Assembly (NCBI GenBank): GCA_013298335.1
Contig: JAAFHI010000027.1
Span: 1 to 12,497 of the forward strand
Direction of reading: 5' to 3'
DNA length: 12,497 nt
Origin: Actinomycetota bacterium
Lineage (GTDB): Bacteria > Acidobacteriota > Blastocatellia > Chloracidobacteriales > Chloracidobacteriaceae
Shown: piece after piece, positions 1 through 7,502 of the stretch
How positions within the stretch are numbered: the stretch's first letter is position 1
Layout: every line of letters starts with the position of its first letter
Program-made: the position numbers and the translations under genes
The notes under the pieces: generated by a model
Databases searched by the model: none
The model's input: only the letters and a program-made list of their open reading frames with translations
Told to the model about the DNA's origin: nothing

Positions 1-594
1 GTTTCCGGCCTGCTCGGAAGCGCGGTCGTCATCGCCCAGGCGCCTGGCGCCACGGCCAAGAAAATCGTCCAGCAACCGGTAACCACCCCGGCCGCGCCGC
101 AAACCAGTCCCGGTCCGGTCGTCGATACGGTTTCTCCCCAGTACAAGGCGAGCAATGCCGATCCGTTCGCCGATGAAACCAAGGCGCGCGCGCCGCGCAC
201 CCCCCCGCCGTCGGAACTCGAGTATCCCCCGTTTGAAGAACGGGAGATCCGCTGGCGGCAGATTCGTGACCGTCGGCTCGAACAGGGACTGCCGGCACCC
301 GCCGATTCGGAAAAGTATCTGGTCGATGAATTCTCGGTGAAAGGCATTTACTCGACCGGTCGCGGACTGGGCGCCCTGCTGACCGCCCGCCGTTCCGGAG
401 TCACCATTTTCGTTCGTGAAGGTTCCAAGTTCTGGAACGGCTCGGTCACCCGCATTGACCGCGCTTCCAAAACGATCGGACTCGACACCCAGATTGTCGG
501 ACAGGTGCTCTGCACCGAAATCGTCGTTTTGAACAACGGCAAGATCAAGATCAAACCGAGGACGCTGGACTACATCCCGAAAGCGCCGAGATAG
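1..594 (+). CDS. pilP: PilP-like type IV pilus assembly protein (5' end missing)
   Basis: Frame 1 is open from the first base to a TAG at 592-594, giving 197 residues; the start lies upstream of the window. The first ~15 residues (VSGLLGSAVVIAQAP) look like the end of a signal or membrane segment. A Pro/Ala-rich linker follows, then a DPF motif (ADPFADE, about residues 55-61) as in PilP, then a compact beta-rich domain from about residue 108 (VKGIYSTGRGLGALLTARR, then GVTIFVREGSKFWNGSV and IVGQVLCTEIVVLN). This order, and its place directly upstream of pilQ, match PilP, which links the inner-membrane PilNO complex to the PilQ secretin in the periplasm. The family is divergent, so the call rests on layout and context more than on close similarity. 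A run of seven C lies at 200-206 in the linker. It probably belongs to a pilMNOPQ-type operon whose earlier genes are off the left edge. Confidence 0.72.
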   Translation, partial: VSGLLGSAVVIAQAPGATAKKIVQQPVTTPAAPQTSPGPVVDTVSPQYKASNADPFADETKARAPRTPPPSELEYPPFEEREIRWRQIRDRRLEQGLPAPADSEKYLVDEFSVKGIYSTGRGLGALLTARRSGVTIFVREGSKFWNGSVTRIDRASKTIGLDTQIVGQVLCTEIVVLNNGKIKIKPRTLDYIPKAPR

Positions 595-660
595 TTTGGG
601 ACTGAGTCCGTTTCCTACTGTATGGAGAAGTCTTCCAGGTTAGACATTTTGCGCATTCTC

Positions 661-665
661 GGAGG
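661..665 (+). promoter_or_regulatory. Ribosome binding site deciding the pilQ start
   Basis: GGAGG lies 4 nt before the ATG at 670. An in-frame ATG at 622 has no comparable site and would put 16 extra residues before the signal peptide. A further in-frame ATG at 679 is 13 nt away. The site therefore favours 670. Confidence 0.75.
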
Positions 666-669
666 AGAT

Positions 670-3273
670 ATGAACCGTATGCCAAGTCGCTATCGCACAG
701 GTTTGGCTTTGGCGTTGAGTTGCCTGATGGCCTGCCTCGGTGCCGCACCGGCACTGGCCGCCACCCAAAGCGGAACCGACGCAGTCGTCGTCTCGGCGCT
801 CAAAGTCCAGTCCGAATCGCCCCTCGTGACTCGGGTCGTGCTGGAGAGTTCCGCCCGGCTCGATTACAACGTACTCAAACCAGAGCCCAGACTCGTTTCA
901 ATCGACCTGTACGGCGCGGATACCTCGCGTCTTCAGGCCAGCTACGCGGTCAACGGCGGATTGGTTCAGGGCGTTCAGGTGAAATCCGGATTGGGGGGAC
1001 GCGCGGCGTCCCGGATTGAAATTACGCTGAGCAAGACCTGCGACATCCGTTCATATCCCGCCGGCGAATCCAATTCCCTGTTCATCGAATTCAAGGACGC
1101 GGGTCCAGGTGCCTCCCTTCCCGCTCCCGCCAAGGTCGCCGCGAAGGAAACAACGGACACCCCGCCCTCCGTCCCGGCCCCGGTAAAGCCGATGCCCGAA
1201 AAGGCGGCGGTCAGGCGTACGGCGGAACAGCCGGCATCCTCGGCGGCCATCCGCTCGGTCACGGTCAAACGCGGCGGAGAGAATACCGTCGCCACCATCG
1301 CCGCATCAGGGCCCGTCAAATATTCCCACTTCACGCTGCATAATCCCGAGCGACTGGTTCTGAATATCGAAAATGCCCGGAATCAGGTTTCGCAGCGAAC
1401 GGTCGAAGTCGGCTCCCCGGTCGTGGAACGCGTTCGGGTCGGGAACCCCGATCCATCAACCACGCGGGTGGTGTTCGATCTCAAGTCGGAAGCCAAATAC
1501 GAAGTTTCGGAAGCGGTCGGAAAGCTGACGGTCCGAATTGCGGAAACCACGGTCGCCGAAAATGTCGCCAAACCGGCGGCCCCCGCGGTTGAACCGGTCC
1601 CCGTCGTCGCCCGTCAGCCCGAAGTGACTGCACCGGAACCGGCGGCCAAGGTCGCCGCCGCCAAGCCGGTCGTTGAAGAACAGCCCCGCCCGGTCAAAAT
1701 GACCCAGCAGGTTCAACCGGCTTCCCTGACGGTACCCGCGGCCATCAAGACGGACTCCGGCGCCGCCACCACCACCACAAATCGGCGGCGGCGGACCCAG
1801 GCCGGCGGATCGCAGTTCGGAGACCCGAATTTCCAGGGCGACCCGATCAGCCTCGACATTACGGGCATCGACCTTTCGGACATCCTCCGGTTCATCTCCG
1901 ACAATTACGACGTGAACTTCGTCCTTGACCGTTCGGTCACCAAGGTCCCGGTCACCATCAAGGTGAATCAGGTGCCGTGGACGCAGGTCATCGAATCGGT
2001 CTTCCGGGCCAACCAACTGGCGTATCGCCGCGAAGGCATGATCATCCGGGTGGCAACCGTCGAAGCCCTGACCAAGGAAGAGCAGGACCGTCGCAGACAG
2101 AAACTCGAAGAAATCCTTAACAGCCCGACGATTACCGAGTACTTCAAAATCAAGTACGAACGGGTTGACGCGAACTCCGCCCAGGCTGGAGCGCAGGGCG
2201 GCGGCGGCGGGGCGGCCGCCGGACGGACCGCCGAACTCGGCCTCGGGGGTACCCTCTCGGGCATCGGCCTGATCGGCATCCTTCAGCAGACCATGTCGGC
2301 TTCCGGACGGATTTCCATCAATCCGCGGACCAATACCCTGATCATCACGGATATCCCCTCGTTCCTCGAACGGGCCCGTGACGTCATCGCCCGGCTGGAC
2401 GTTCCCGAACCGCAGGTCGAAATCGAAGCCCGGATCGTCTTTGCTTCGCGTTCATTTTCCCGCGATCTTGGCGTTCAACTTTTCTCGGGCGTGCTTTCCC
2501 GACGAGGACAGGGCGCCATCTTCTCAACCTCCGGTGGAACGTTTGTGGCCCCGCAAGGGGGGGGGGGATCGGCCTCCGGCGGGGCTGGCGCAGGCGCGCT
2601 CTTTCCCGGCTCGTTCCTGATTGGACCAACGGCGACCGGCGGTATCAGCGGCGGCGGTCAGTCGGTTCTTTCACTGACCACGGGACCGATTGGAACGGCG
2701 TTCCTGTCAACCGCCATCACCGCCAATGAGACCAAGGGTGTCGCAAAAACCATTGCGTCTCCACGGGTAACGGTTCAGAACAATCAAACCGCCACCATTA
2801 CGTCCGGGACCCAGATTCCCTATCTCGCTTCGCTGGCGGTCGGCCAGACGGCAGTTCAGCAGGTAACCTTCCAGCAGGCCAATACGAGTCTGGAAATCCA
2901 GCCCCAGATCACCAGTGAAGGCTCGGTCATGCTTCAGATCACCGTCAGGAATGATGCTCCTGGAGACACGATCAACGGATTCACCGCAATCAATACCCGG
3001 TCATCCACGACTCGTGTGCTGGTTCCCGATGGCGGAACGACCATCATCGGCGGGGTGATGTCCGACATTGAATCAAATTCGGTCAACCGAACCCCCGGCA
3101 TTTCGAGCCTCCCTCTCCTGGGTGAACTGTTCAAACGTCGCAGCGTGAACCGGGTGACCGGAGAACTGCTTTTCTTCATTACGCCCCGGATCTATCGCGG
3201 TGAGAATATCCAGAGCGGTGGCGAACCGCCGGTCAGCCCGGCCCCGGCCACCACGACCGGAGGTCAGCCGTGA
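670..3273 (+). CDS. pilQ: Type IV pilus secretin PilQ
   Basis: Outer-membrane secretin that forms the channel through which the type IV pilus passes. The protein has 867 residues from the chosen ATG. In order: a signal peptide (about 1-30, ending APALA); two AMIN domains (about 36-142 and 194-290) that in this family bind peptidoglycan; a Pro/Ala/Val-rich linker (about 295-385); a secretin/TonB short N-terminal (N0) domain (about 393-463, SLDITGIDLSDILRFIS); an N1-type domain (about 487-578, ending in a NPRTNTLIITDIPSF stretch); and the secretin core (about 582-842) with PDGGTTIIGGVMSD and PGISSLPLLGELFKRR, both hallmarks of the C-terminal pore domain. The tail is Pro/Thr-rich. It follows the PilP-like gene after a 75-nt gap and overlaps the next gene by 4 nt, so one operon is likely. 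A Gly-rich loop at residues 630-633 is encoded by an 11-G run. The family call is secure. Confidence 0.96.
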   Translation: MNRMPSRYRTGLALALSCLMACLGAAPALAATQSGTDAVVVSALKVQSESPLVTRVVLESSARLDYNVLKPEPRLVSIDLYGADTSRLQASYAVNGGLVQGVQVKSGLGGRAASRIEITLSKTCDIRSYPAGESNSLFIEFKDAGPGASLPAPAKVAAKETTDTPPSVPAPVKPMPEKAAVRRTAEQPASSAAIRSVTVKRGGENTVATIAASGPVKYSHFTLHNPERLVLNIENARNQVSQRTVEVGSPVVERVRVGNPDPSTTRVVFDLKSEAKYEVSEAVGKLTVRIAETTVAENVAKPAAPAVEPVPVVARQPEVTAPEPAAKVAAAKPVVEEQPRPVKMTQQVQPASLTVPAAIKTDSGAATTTTNRRRRTQAGGSQFGDPNFQGDPISLDITGIDLSDILRFISDNYDVNFVLDRSVTKVPVTIKVNQVPWTQVIESVFRANQLAYRREGMIIRVATVEALTKEEQDRRRQKLEEILNSPTITEYFKIKYERVDANSAQAGAQGGGGGAAAGRTAELGLGGTLSGIGLIGILQQTMSASGRISINPRTNTLIITDIPSFLERARDVIARLDVPEPQVEIEARIVFASRSFSRDLGVQLFSGVLSRRGQGAIFSTSGGTFVAPQGGGGSASGGAGAGALFPGSFLIGPTATGGISGGGQSVLSLTTGPIGTAFLSTAITANETKGVAKTIASPRVTVQNNQTATITSGTQIPYLASLAVGQTAVQQVTFQQANTSLEIQPQITSEGSVMLQITVRNDAPGDTINGFTAINTRSSTTRVLVPDGGTTIIGGVMSDIESNSVNRTPGISSLPLLGELFKRRSVNRVTGELLFFITPRIYRGENIQSGGEPPVSPAPATTTGGQP
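2557..2567 (+). repeat. 11-base poly-G tract inside pilQ
   Basis: Eleven consecutive G encode Gly 630-633 just before the secretin pore region. Losing one G would bring a TGA at 2618-2620 into frame; gaining one would bring in TGA at 2727-2729. Either truncates the protein before the conserved pore segment. Runs of this length are prone to slipped-strand mispairing, so this is a candidate phase-variation site. Confidence 0.9.
3259..3263 (+). promoter_or_regulatory. Ribosome binding site for the GTG-started roadblock gene
   Basis: GGAGG within the last codons of pilQ sits 6 nt before the GTG at 3270, which overlaps the pilQ TGA as GTGA. The spacing is ideal and supports GTG as the start and translational coupling. 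Confidence 0.8.
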
Positions 3274-3641
3274 CGTTTTCGGAGTTGTTGAAAGGCATCG
3301 TCTCACGGGTCGAAGGAAGCCTCGGCGCCTCGATAATGGGCCTTGACGGGATTGCAATCGAACAGGTTCAGAATCCCCAGGAAGCCGATTCCGCCGACAA
3401 GCTCACTCTGGTTGCGACCTCGCATGCGACCTTGCTCAGAAACTCGATGAGAATGTCTTCCGATGTCGGCGTGGGTTCACTCAATGAACTCACGCTGATC
3501 TCGACCGAAATGATTCTGGTCATCAAGCTCATCAACCGTGAATATTTCGTGGTGGTGGCCATCCGGCCTGAAGGAAATCTCGGTCGCGCCCGATACGAAC
3601 TCCGCAAGGCGCAACTTGCCCTTGAAGAAGAATTCGCCTGA
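3270..3641 (+). CDS. Roadblock/LC7 domain protein (MglB-like)
   Basis: A 123-residue single-domain protein with no signal peptide or membrane segment, so cytoplasmic. The N-terminal helix (FSELLKGIVSRVEG), the strand-turn SIMGLDGIAIE (about 21-31), the central helix with TLLRNSM, the paired hydrophobic strands (ELTLISTEMILVIKLI and YFVVVAIRP, about 73-100) and the final helix (ARYELRKAQLALEEEF) follow the roadblock/LC7 fold. Members such as MglB form dimers that act on Ras-like GTPases such as MglA, setting cell polarity and the location of type IV pili. The gene starts with GTG inside the pilQ stop codon, so it is co-translated with the pilus secretin. No MglA-type GTPase is in the window. 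The fold call is good; the MglB-like role is inferred from the fold and the pilus context. Confidence 0.82.
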   Translation: MTFSELLKGIVSRVEGSLGASIMGLDGIAIEQVQNPQEADSADKLTLVATSHATLLRNSMRMSSDVGVGSLNELTLISTEMILVIKLINREYFVVVAIRPEGNLGRARYELRKAQLALEEEFA

Positions 3642-3666
3642 TTCAACAACATTGCACGATGAAAAA

Positions 3667-3695
3667 GCCCTCGGAACATTCCGAGGGCCTTTTTT
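3667..3695. terminator. Bidirectional intrinsic terminator
   Basis: A 9-bp stem (GCCCTCGGA at 3667-3675 with TCCGAGGGC at 3680-3688) closes a 4-base loop. On the + strand it runs into C then six T (3690-3695); on the - strand the A-run at 3662-3666 gives five U. It sits between the convergent roadblock gene, which ends 25 nt upstream, and the FtsB-like gene, which ends at 3716, so it can stop transcription from both sides. Confidence 0.93.
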
Positions 3696-3715
3696 ATTCC
3701 CGACGTTGGACTGGT

Positions 3716-4078
3716 TTACCGGGCGGATTTGGAAATCACGACCACCACTTCCCCGTTCTTGACCATTCCCATCCGCCGGGCGGCGGTCTCGATGGTCCGC
3801 GAATCGGTCCCGAGGGCAGAGACTTCACTCGCCAGCCGGACGTTTTCGCGGGTGGCGGCATCCACCTGCGCCACCAGTTTGCGATTCTCTTCCGCGGCAC
3901 GTTGCAGTTGCGCCTGCGTCCGCCAGCCGGCGGTCACGCACAGGGCCACCAGCGCCAGTAAAATCATGGTCGTCCAGGCCGAAAAGGGCAGTCCAAGGGC
4001 AATCCGCCGCGGTTTCGGCAGCGCCAGAACGCGCGAATCGACCGCATCAGCTATGAATGAAACTCTCGCCTGACTCAA
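3716..4078 (-). CDS. FtsB/DivIC-like septum formation initiator protein
   Basis: A small bitopic membrane protein of 120 residues. It has a basic N-terminus (about 17-28, LPKPRR), one transmembrane helix (about 34-50, TTMILLALVALCVTA), a coiled coil rich in Glu, Arg, Ala and Leu (about 53-90), and the C-terminal signature AARRMGMVKNGEVVVV (about 99-114), which matches the G-hydrophobic-V-x-x-GE-V-V pattern of FtsB/DivIC. These proteins join FtsL and FtsQ/DivIB in the divisome. I chose the TTG at 4078 because a GGAGG lies 6 nt upstream; an ATG 90 nt further out would run through the coding region of the upstream gene and add a non-conserved leader. With this start the gene overlaps the 3' end of the phosphohexomutase by 32 nt. 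The family assignment is by architecture; individual members are poorly conserved. Confidence 0.8.
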   Translation of the reverse strand: MSQARVSFIADAVDSRVLALPKPRRIALGLPFSAWTTMILLALVALCVTAGWRTQAQLQRAAEENRKLVAQVDAATRENVRLASEVSALGTDSRTIETAARRMGMVKNGEVVVVISKSAR

Positions 4079-5415
4079 GAAGCACCTCCAATTCCGTTGG
4101 CGAGTTCGCTTCGGCGTAGCACCGAGCCAGCGGCTCGGTCCCGGAAAGCCGAATGAGGACCCACGCATCGTCTTCCAAAATAAATTTCACACCGTCGGTT
4201 TGATCGATGTTGAGAACCTTTTTCCCGCCCAGCCGTTCGGGCGGAGATGAAATCAAACGGTCACGCAGATTGGCCTGAATATCCGGCGTGAGTTTCACGC
4301 CGATCCGACGATTGTAGAGCGGTCCAACCTTCGCGGTCCCGCCGGGCGACCATTTCAGCCACCAGCAGGCACGCCAGAATCCCGTCCTTTTCGGGGATAT
4401 GCCCCTTGATCGACAGGCCGGCGCTTTCTTCCCCGCCGAGGAAAATCTTTTCGGCCAGAATCAGTTCCCCAAGGAACTTGAACCCGACCGGCGTTTCGTA
4501 AACCGGTACGCCACACAGGCGGGCCACCCGGTCGACCAGGTGCGACGTCGCCACGCTCCGGCCCACGCCGTCCGCCCAGCCACGCGTTTCGAAGAGGTAT
4601 TCAACCAGCAGGGCAATCACATGGTTCGCCGAGATGAACGTCCCGTCACGGTCGATGATCCCGAAGCGATCGGCGTCGCCGTCGGTCGAGAGCCCGAGCC
4701 CGAATCCCCCGTCCACCACCACCGAACGGAGTTCGGCCAGGTTTTTCTCGGACGGCTCGGGGCTGTGGCCCCCAAAGTAGGGATCGCGCCAATCGTGGAG
4801 GGTCTTCACATCGCACCCGGTTTCCCGCAGAAACCGGTCAAGATACCCGCGTCCCGTTCCCCACAGTGCGTCGAAGGCGACCCGAAGGCCGGACTTCTTC
4901 AGCACGTCGATGTCGATTTTTTCCCGGATGACCTCAAGATAGGCATCGCGCAAATCGGTCTGCCCGACCGTCCCGCGCACGGCATCCGCCGGGGAGACCA
5001 GCGTTCCCGCCTCACGGTCACGGATGAACCCTTCCACCCGCCGGGTCACTTCCGGCAGCGCCGGGGCACCGTCGCCGGTCGAAAACTTCATTCCGCAGTA
5101 TTCAGGGGGGTTGTGGCTGGCCGTAAAATTGATCGCGCCGCGCGCCTGCTGCGAACGAATGGCAACGGAAATCGTCGGCGTCGGCGTATCGCGATCGGTC
5201 ACCAGCACGTCAAACCCGCGCAGCGCCAGAACCTCGGCGCTCACCATCGCGAATTTTTCGGCCATGAACCGGGGATCGTACCCGATGATGACCGTCCCGC
5301 CGACGCCGGACGCACCGAGTTCATCGGCCACGGCCTGGGTCACCAGCCGGACATTCTGAAAGGTGAAGTCCTCCGCAATGATGGCTCGCCATCCGGAGGT
5401 TCCGAACGTAATCAT
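4047..5415 (-). pseudogene. Phosphoglucomutase/phosphomannomutase with a frame break near the C-terminus
   Basis: Alpha-D-phosphohexomutase, interconverting hexose-1- and hexose-6-phosphates for glycogen, envelope or exopolysaccharide precursors in the cytoplasm. From the ATG at 5415 (GGAGAGG 5 nt upstream) it has the N-terminal FGTSGWR (4-10), the catalytic phosphoserine loop TASHNP (Ser100), the metal-binding DGDADRF (245-251) and the sugar-binding GGEESAG (327-333). After EMVARR (about 354-359) the frame is lost and runs to TGA at 4261-4263 as a nonsense tail (384 residues in all). The missing fourth domain continues in another frame: AKVGPLYNRRIGVKLTP, then the phosphate-binding RLSGTEP, ending at 4047. 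As I recall the family, about 14 residues normally separate these two segments and only about 10 nt remain here, so a deletion of roughly 30 nt, not a multiple of three, fits better than a single-base slip. Without domain 4 the enzyme should be inactive. An assembly error, or programmed frameshifting, is not excluded. Confidence 0.85.
4329..4338 (-). other. Frame-break site in the phosphohexomutase gene
   Basis: Upstream of this 10-nt stretch the conserved frame reads EMVARR; downstream the conserved frame reads VGPLYNRR. Between them lie only GAC CGC GAA G, where related enzymes, as I remember them, carry a helix of about a dozen residues. No slippery heptamer or stable downstream hairpin is obvious. 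Confidence 0.7.
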
Positions 5416-5741
5416 GGACGCCTCTCCCGACACAAAGCGCGAAACCCCACGCTTCATTCAGATGCTACTTTAAGAGACCGCTTGTAACCGGTGGAAAAAA
5501 GAGGGAATACCGTTGAAGTGCCCGAACCTACCATAGGCATCTTCGACAACGCAACAAAAATTATTCCAGTTGCGGACGCGCCACGGAAAATCCGGTCGGG
5601 ATGGCATGATATTCATGTCGAACCCCGATTTCGGGATTTCAGTAGCCATTTTTGGAAGTCCTTTGTTAGTGTGGAGGCACACCGAACCATCGCCCGCCGC
5701 AGCCAGCGCGCCTTCTTTTTCCCTCTGGAGGAACGACCGGC
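5416..5741. other. Divergent intergenic region without a supported gene
   Basis: This stretch separates the phosphohexomutase (leftward) from the PilS-like kinase (rightward) and should hold both promoters. It is visibly more A/T-rich than the coding regions. The only supported elements are the GGAGAGG site at 5421-5427 (- strand) and GGAGGAA at 5727-5733 (+ strand). Two short inverted repeats, CATGA-TAT-TCATG (5605-5617) and CCCGA-TT-TCGGG (about 5624-5635), could be operators or chance. I find no convincing -35/-10 pair or sigma-54 site. A 70-codon frame on the - strand here has no recognisable content. Confidence 0.6.
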
Positions 5742-7502
5742 ATGAACGCCCTGTACACCCGACTGGTCAATCTCATCATCTCCCGGCTGGTCGTCGTTCT
5801 CACGCTCCTGTCAATCGGCGCCTTCCTCAGCAAAAGCCCCTGGGGCAACAGCAACATCAACACCGAGCCGCTGATCATTTTCGCCTCGGCGGTCGGCGCG
5901 CTGTCGATTGCCTACTATTCCCTGCTCAGGGCCAATCGCAAATACCTGCTTCAGGGATATTTGCAGCTCCTCGCCGACGCGGGCATGGTCACGTGGCTGA
6001 CCTACCGGATGCGCGATTCGGATTTCCCGCTCGTTCCGCTCTATCTGGTCATCATCTTCGTGGCGGCGATGGTGCTGCCACGCACCGGCACCATCATCAT
6101 CGGAGTCGCCTGCACAAGCTGCTACATCGGCCTGCTGACCCTGTTCAAGGTCGGTCTGCTGGTGGGCGGCTACCCGATCGTCCAGCAGGACCCGCGCTAC
6201 CTCCAGAACAATCCCCTGCTCTACGTCGTGGCCATGCTGGCGCTGACCGTCCTCGGCGGGCAACTGGCCGAACGACTCCGGCGGAGCGATGCCGAGCTTG
6301 AATCCATCGCCCGCAATCTGGCGGACCTGCGCGCCTTCAACCAGCGGATCATCGAAAGCATCAAGAGCGGCCTCGTCACGACCAATCTGGAAGGCATCGT
6401 CACCTCGTTCAACCGGGCCGCCGAAGACATCACGGGGTTCCGGTCCGTCGCCGTCCGCGAAAAGCCTTTCGGCGACATCTTTTCCTCGCCGAACAACGCC
6501 TTCAGCTTCGATCCGCTGCCCATCGACGGATCGGGGGAGCGCTTTCGCCGCTTCGAGCAGGACTGCCAGGCTTCCGATGGACGGATCATCCGCCTCGGCT
6601 TCACGGTTTCCCAGCTCACCGCCGAGAGCGGCGCGGTCACCGGGTACGTTTTTTCCTTTCAGGACCTGACCGAAATCCTGAAACTCGAACAGGAAATCCG
6701 TCGCCAGGACCGCTTGGCCGCGCTTGGGAAGATGGCGGCGGGAATCGCCCATGAAATCCGGAATCCGCTCGCGGCCATGCGGGGTTCGATCCAGTTGCTG
6801 CACAGCGAAATGGAACTGAGCGAGGATGACGCCGCGCTGATGCGAATCGTTCTGCGCGAATCCGACCGGCTCAACGGGATCATCAACGATTTTCTGGCCT
6901 ACGCCCGGCCCAGTCCCCTGCGCCTCTCGCCAATTGACATCGTCTCGCTGGTCGAGGAAACCATGATCCTGTTGCGAAACAGTCCCGAGGTGAAGTCGAA
7001 CCACCGCATTTCAATCATTGCCGAACAGGAACAGGTGTCACTCAACGCCGACTGGAACCAGATCAAGCAGGTCATCTGGAACCTCGCCCGGAATGCCCTT
7101 CAGGCCATGCCCGACGGAGGGAATCTTGATGTACACGTCACGAGCCTTCCGGATCACAGCGTTGAAATCCGGCTGCTCGATACCGGGACCGGTCTTTCGG
7201 AAAGCCAACTGGAGCAGGTTTTCGAACCCTTCAGCTCCGAACGCGAAGGCGGGACCGGTCTGGGAATGGCCATCGTCTACCAGATCGTTCAGGACCACTC
7301 CGGCACCATCCGGATTTCCAATCGTGGCGGCGGGGAAGCCGGGCGGGGCGCGGAAATCGTGCTGACATTCCCGCAGCGCGATGTCCCCGATCTGGTCGGA
7401 ATGGATGCCGAAACGCCCTCCCCGCGGCGGCGCGCCACCCACCGGACGCCCAGCGGGATTGCCGTCCCGGCGGAATTTCATACCGCGAAGAACGCCCGAT
7501 GA
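5742..7502 (+). CDS. PilS/NtrB-like membrane sensor histidine kinase
   Basis: A 586-residue kinase. Several hydrophobic helices fill residues 8-175 (for example LIISRLVVVLTLLSIGAFL, PLYLVIIFVAAMVL, LLYVVAMLALTVLGG), followed by a short linker and a PAS domain (about 200-312: IIESIKSGLVTTNLEG, then VFSFQDLTE). The HisKA domain holds the phospho-acceptor His337 in IAHEIRNPLAAMRGS. The ATPase domain has the N-box NLARNALQAM (447-456), G1 DTGTG (480-484) and G2 GGTGLGM (503-509). The multi-helix, PAS, HisKA, HATPase order is that of PilS, the kinase that controls pilin transcription with PilR in Pseudomonas, and of NtrB-type kinases. All catalytic boxes are intact. GGAGG lies 10 nt before the ATG, and the stop overlaps the next start as ATGA. 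The pilus role is inferred from architecture and from pilPQ lying about 2 kb upstream; no PilR-like regulator is in view. Confidence 0.9.
   Translation: MNALYTRLVNLIISRLVVVLTLLSIGAFLSKSPWGNSNINTEPLIIFASAVGALSIAYYSLLRANRKYLLQGYLQLLADAGMVTWLTYRMRDSDFPLVPLYLVIIFVAAMVLPRTGTIIIGVACTSCYIGLLTLFKVGLLVGGYPIVQQDPRYLQNNPLLYVVAMLALTVLGGQLAERLRRSDAELESIARNLADLRAFNQRIIESIKSGLVTTNLEGIVTSFNRAAEDITGFRSVAVREKPFGDIFSSPNNAFSFDPLPIDGSGERFRRFEQDCQASDGRIIRLGFTVSQLTAESGAVTGYVFSFQDLTEILKLEQEIRRQDRLAALGKMAAGIAHEIRNPLAAMRGSIQLLHSEMELSEDDAALMRIVLRESDRLNGIINDFLAYARPSPLRLSPIDIVSLVEETMILLRNSPEVKSNHRISIIAEQEQVSLNADWNQIKQVIWNLARNALQAMPDGGNLDVHVTSLPDHSVEIRLLDTGTGLSESQLEQVFEPFSSEREGGTGLGMAIVYQIVQDHSGTIRISNRGGGEAGRGAEIVLTFPQRDVPDLVGMDAETPSPRRRATHRTPSGIAVPAEFHTAKNAR

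Noticed and set aside
200..206. Run of seven C in the linker of the PilP-like gene as a second slippage site.
   Set aside because: Seven bases is common by chance in Pro-rich G/C-rich coding DNA and is short for phase variation.
599..609. Small hairpin GGACT-G-AGTCC between the PilP-like gene and pilQ.
   Set aside because: Five base pairs with a one-base loop cannot form well, and no T-run follows, so it is not a terminator.
622..669. Possible 16-residue N-terminal extension of PilQ from the ATG at 622.
   Set aside because: No ribosome binding site precedes it, and it would place a charged leader before a good signal peptide; the ATG at 670 has GGAGG in front.
4399..5487. A 362-codon open frame on the + strand.
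   Set aside because: It lies opposite the phosphohexomutase, whose motifs are unmistakable; its Arg/His/Pro-rich product is typical of antisense frames in G/C-rich genes.
5470..5682. A 70-codon - strand frame between the phosphohexomutase and the PilS-like kinase.
   Set aside because: It has no convincing ribosome site, low-complexity or recognisable domain, and the region is more A/T-rich than the real genes, as expected for promoter DNA.
5811..7004. A 397-codon open frame on the - strand.
   Set aside because: It is antisense to the PilS-like kinase, is rich in Gly/Asp/Gln without motifs, and exists only because stop codons are rare opposite G/C-rich third positions.
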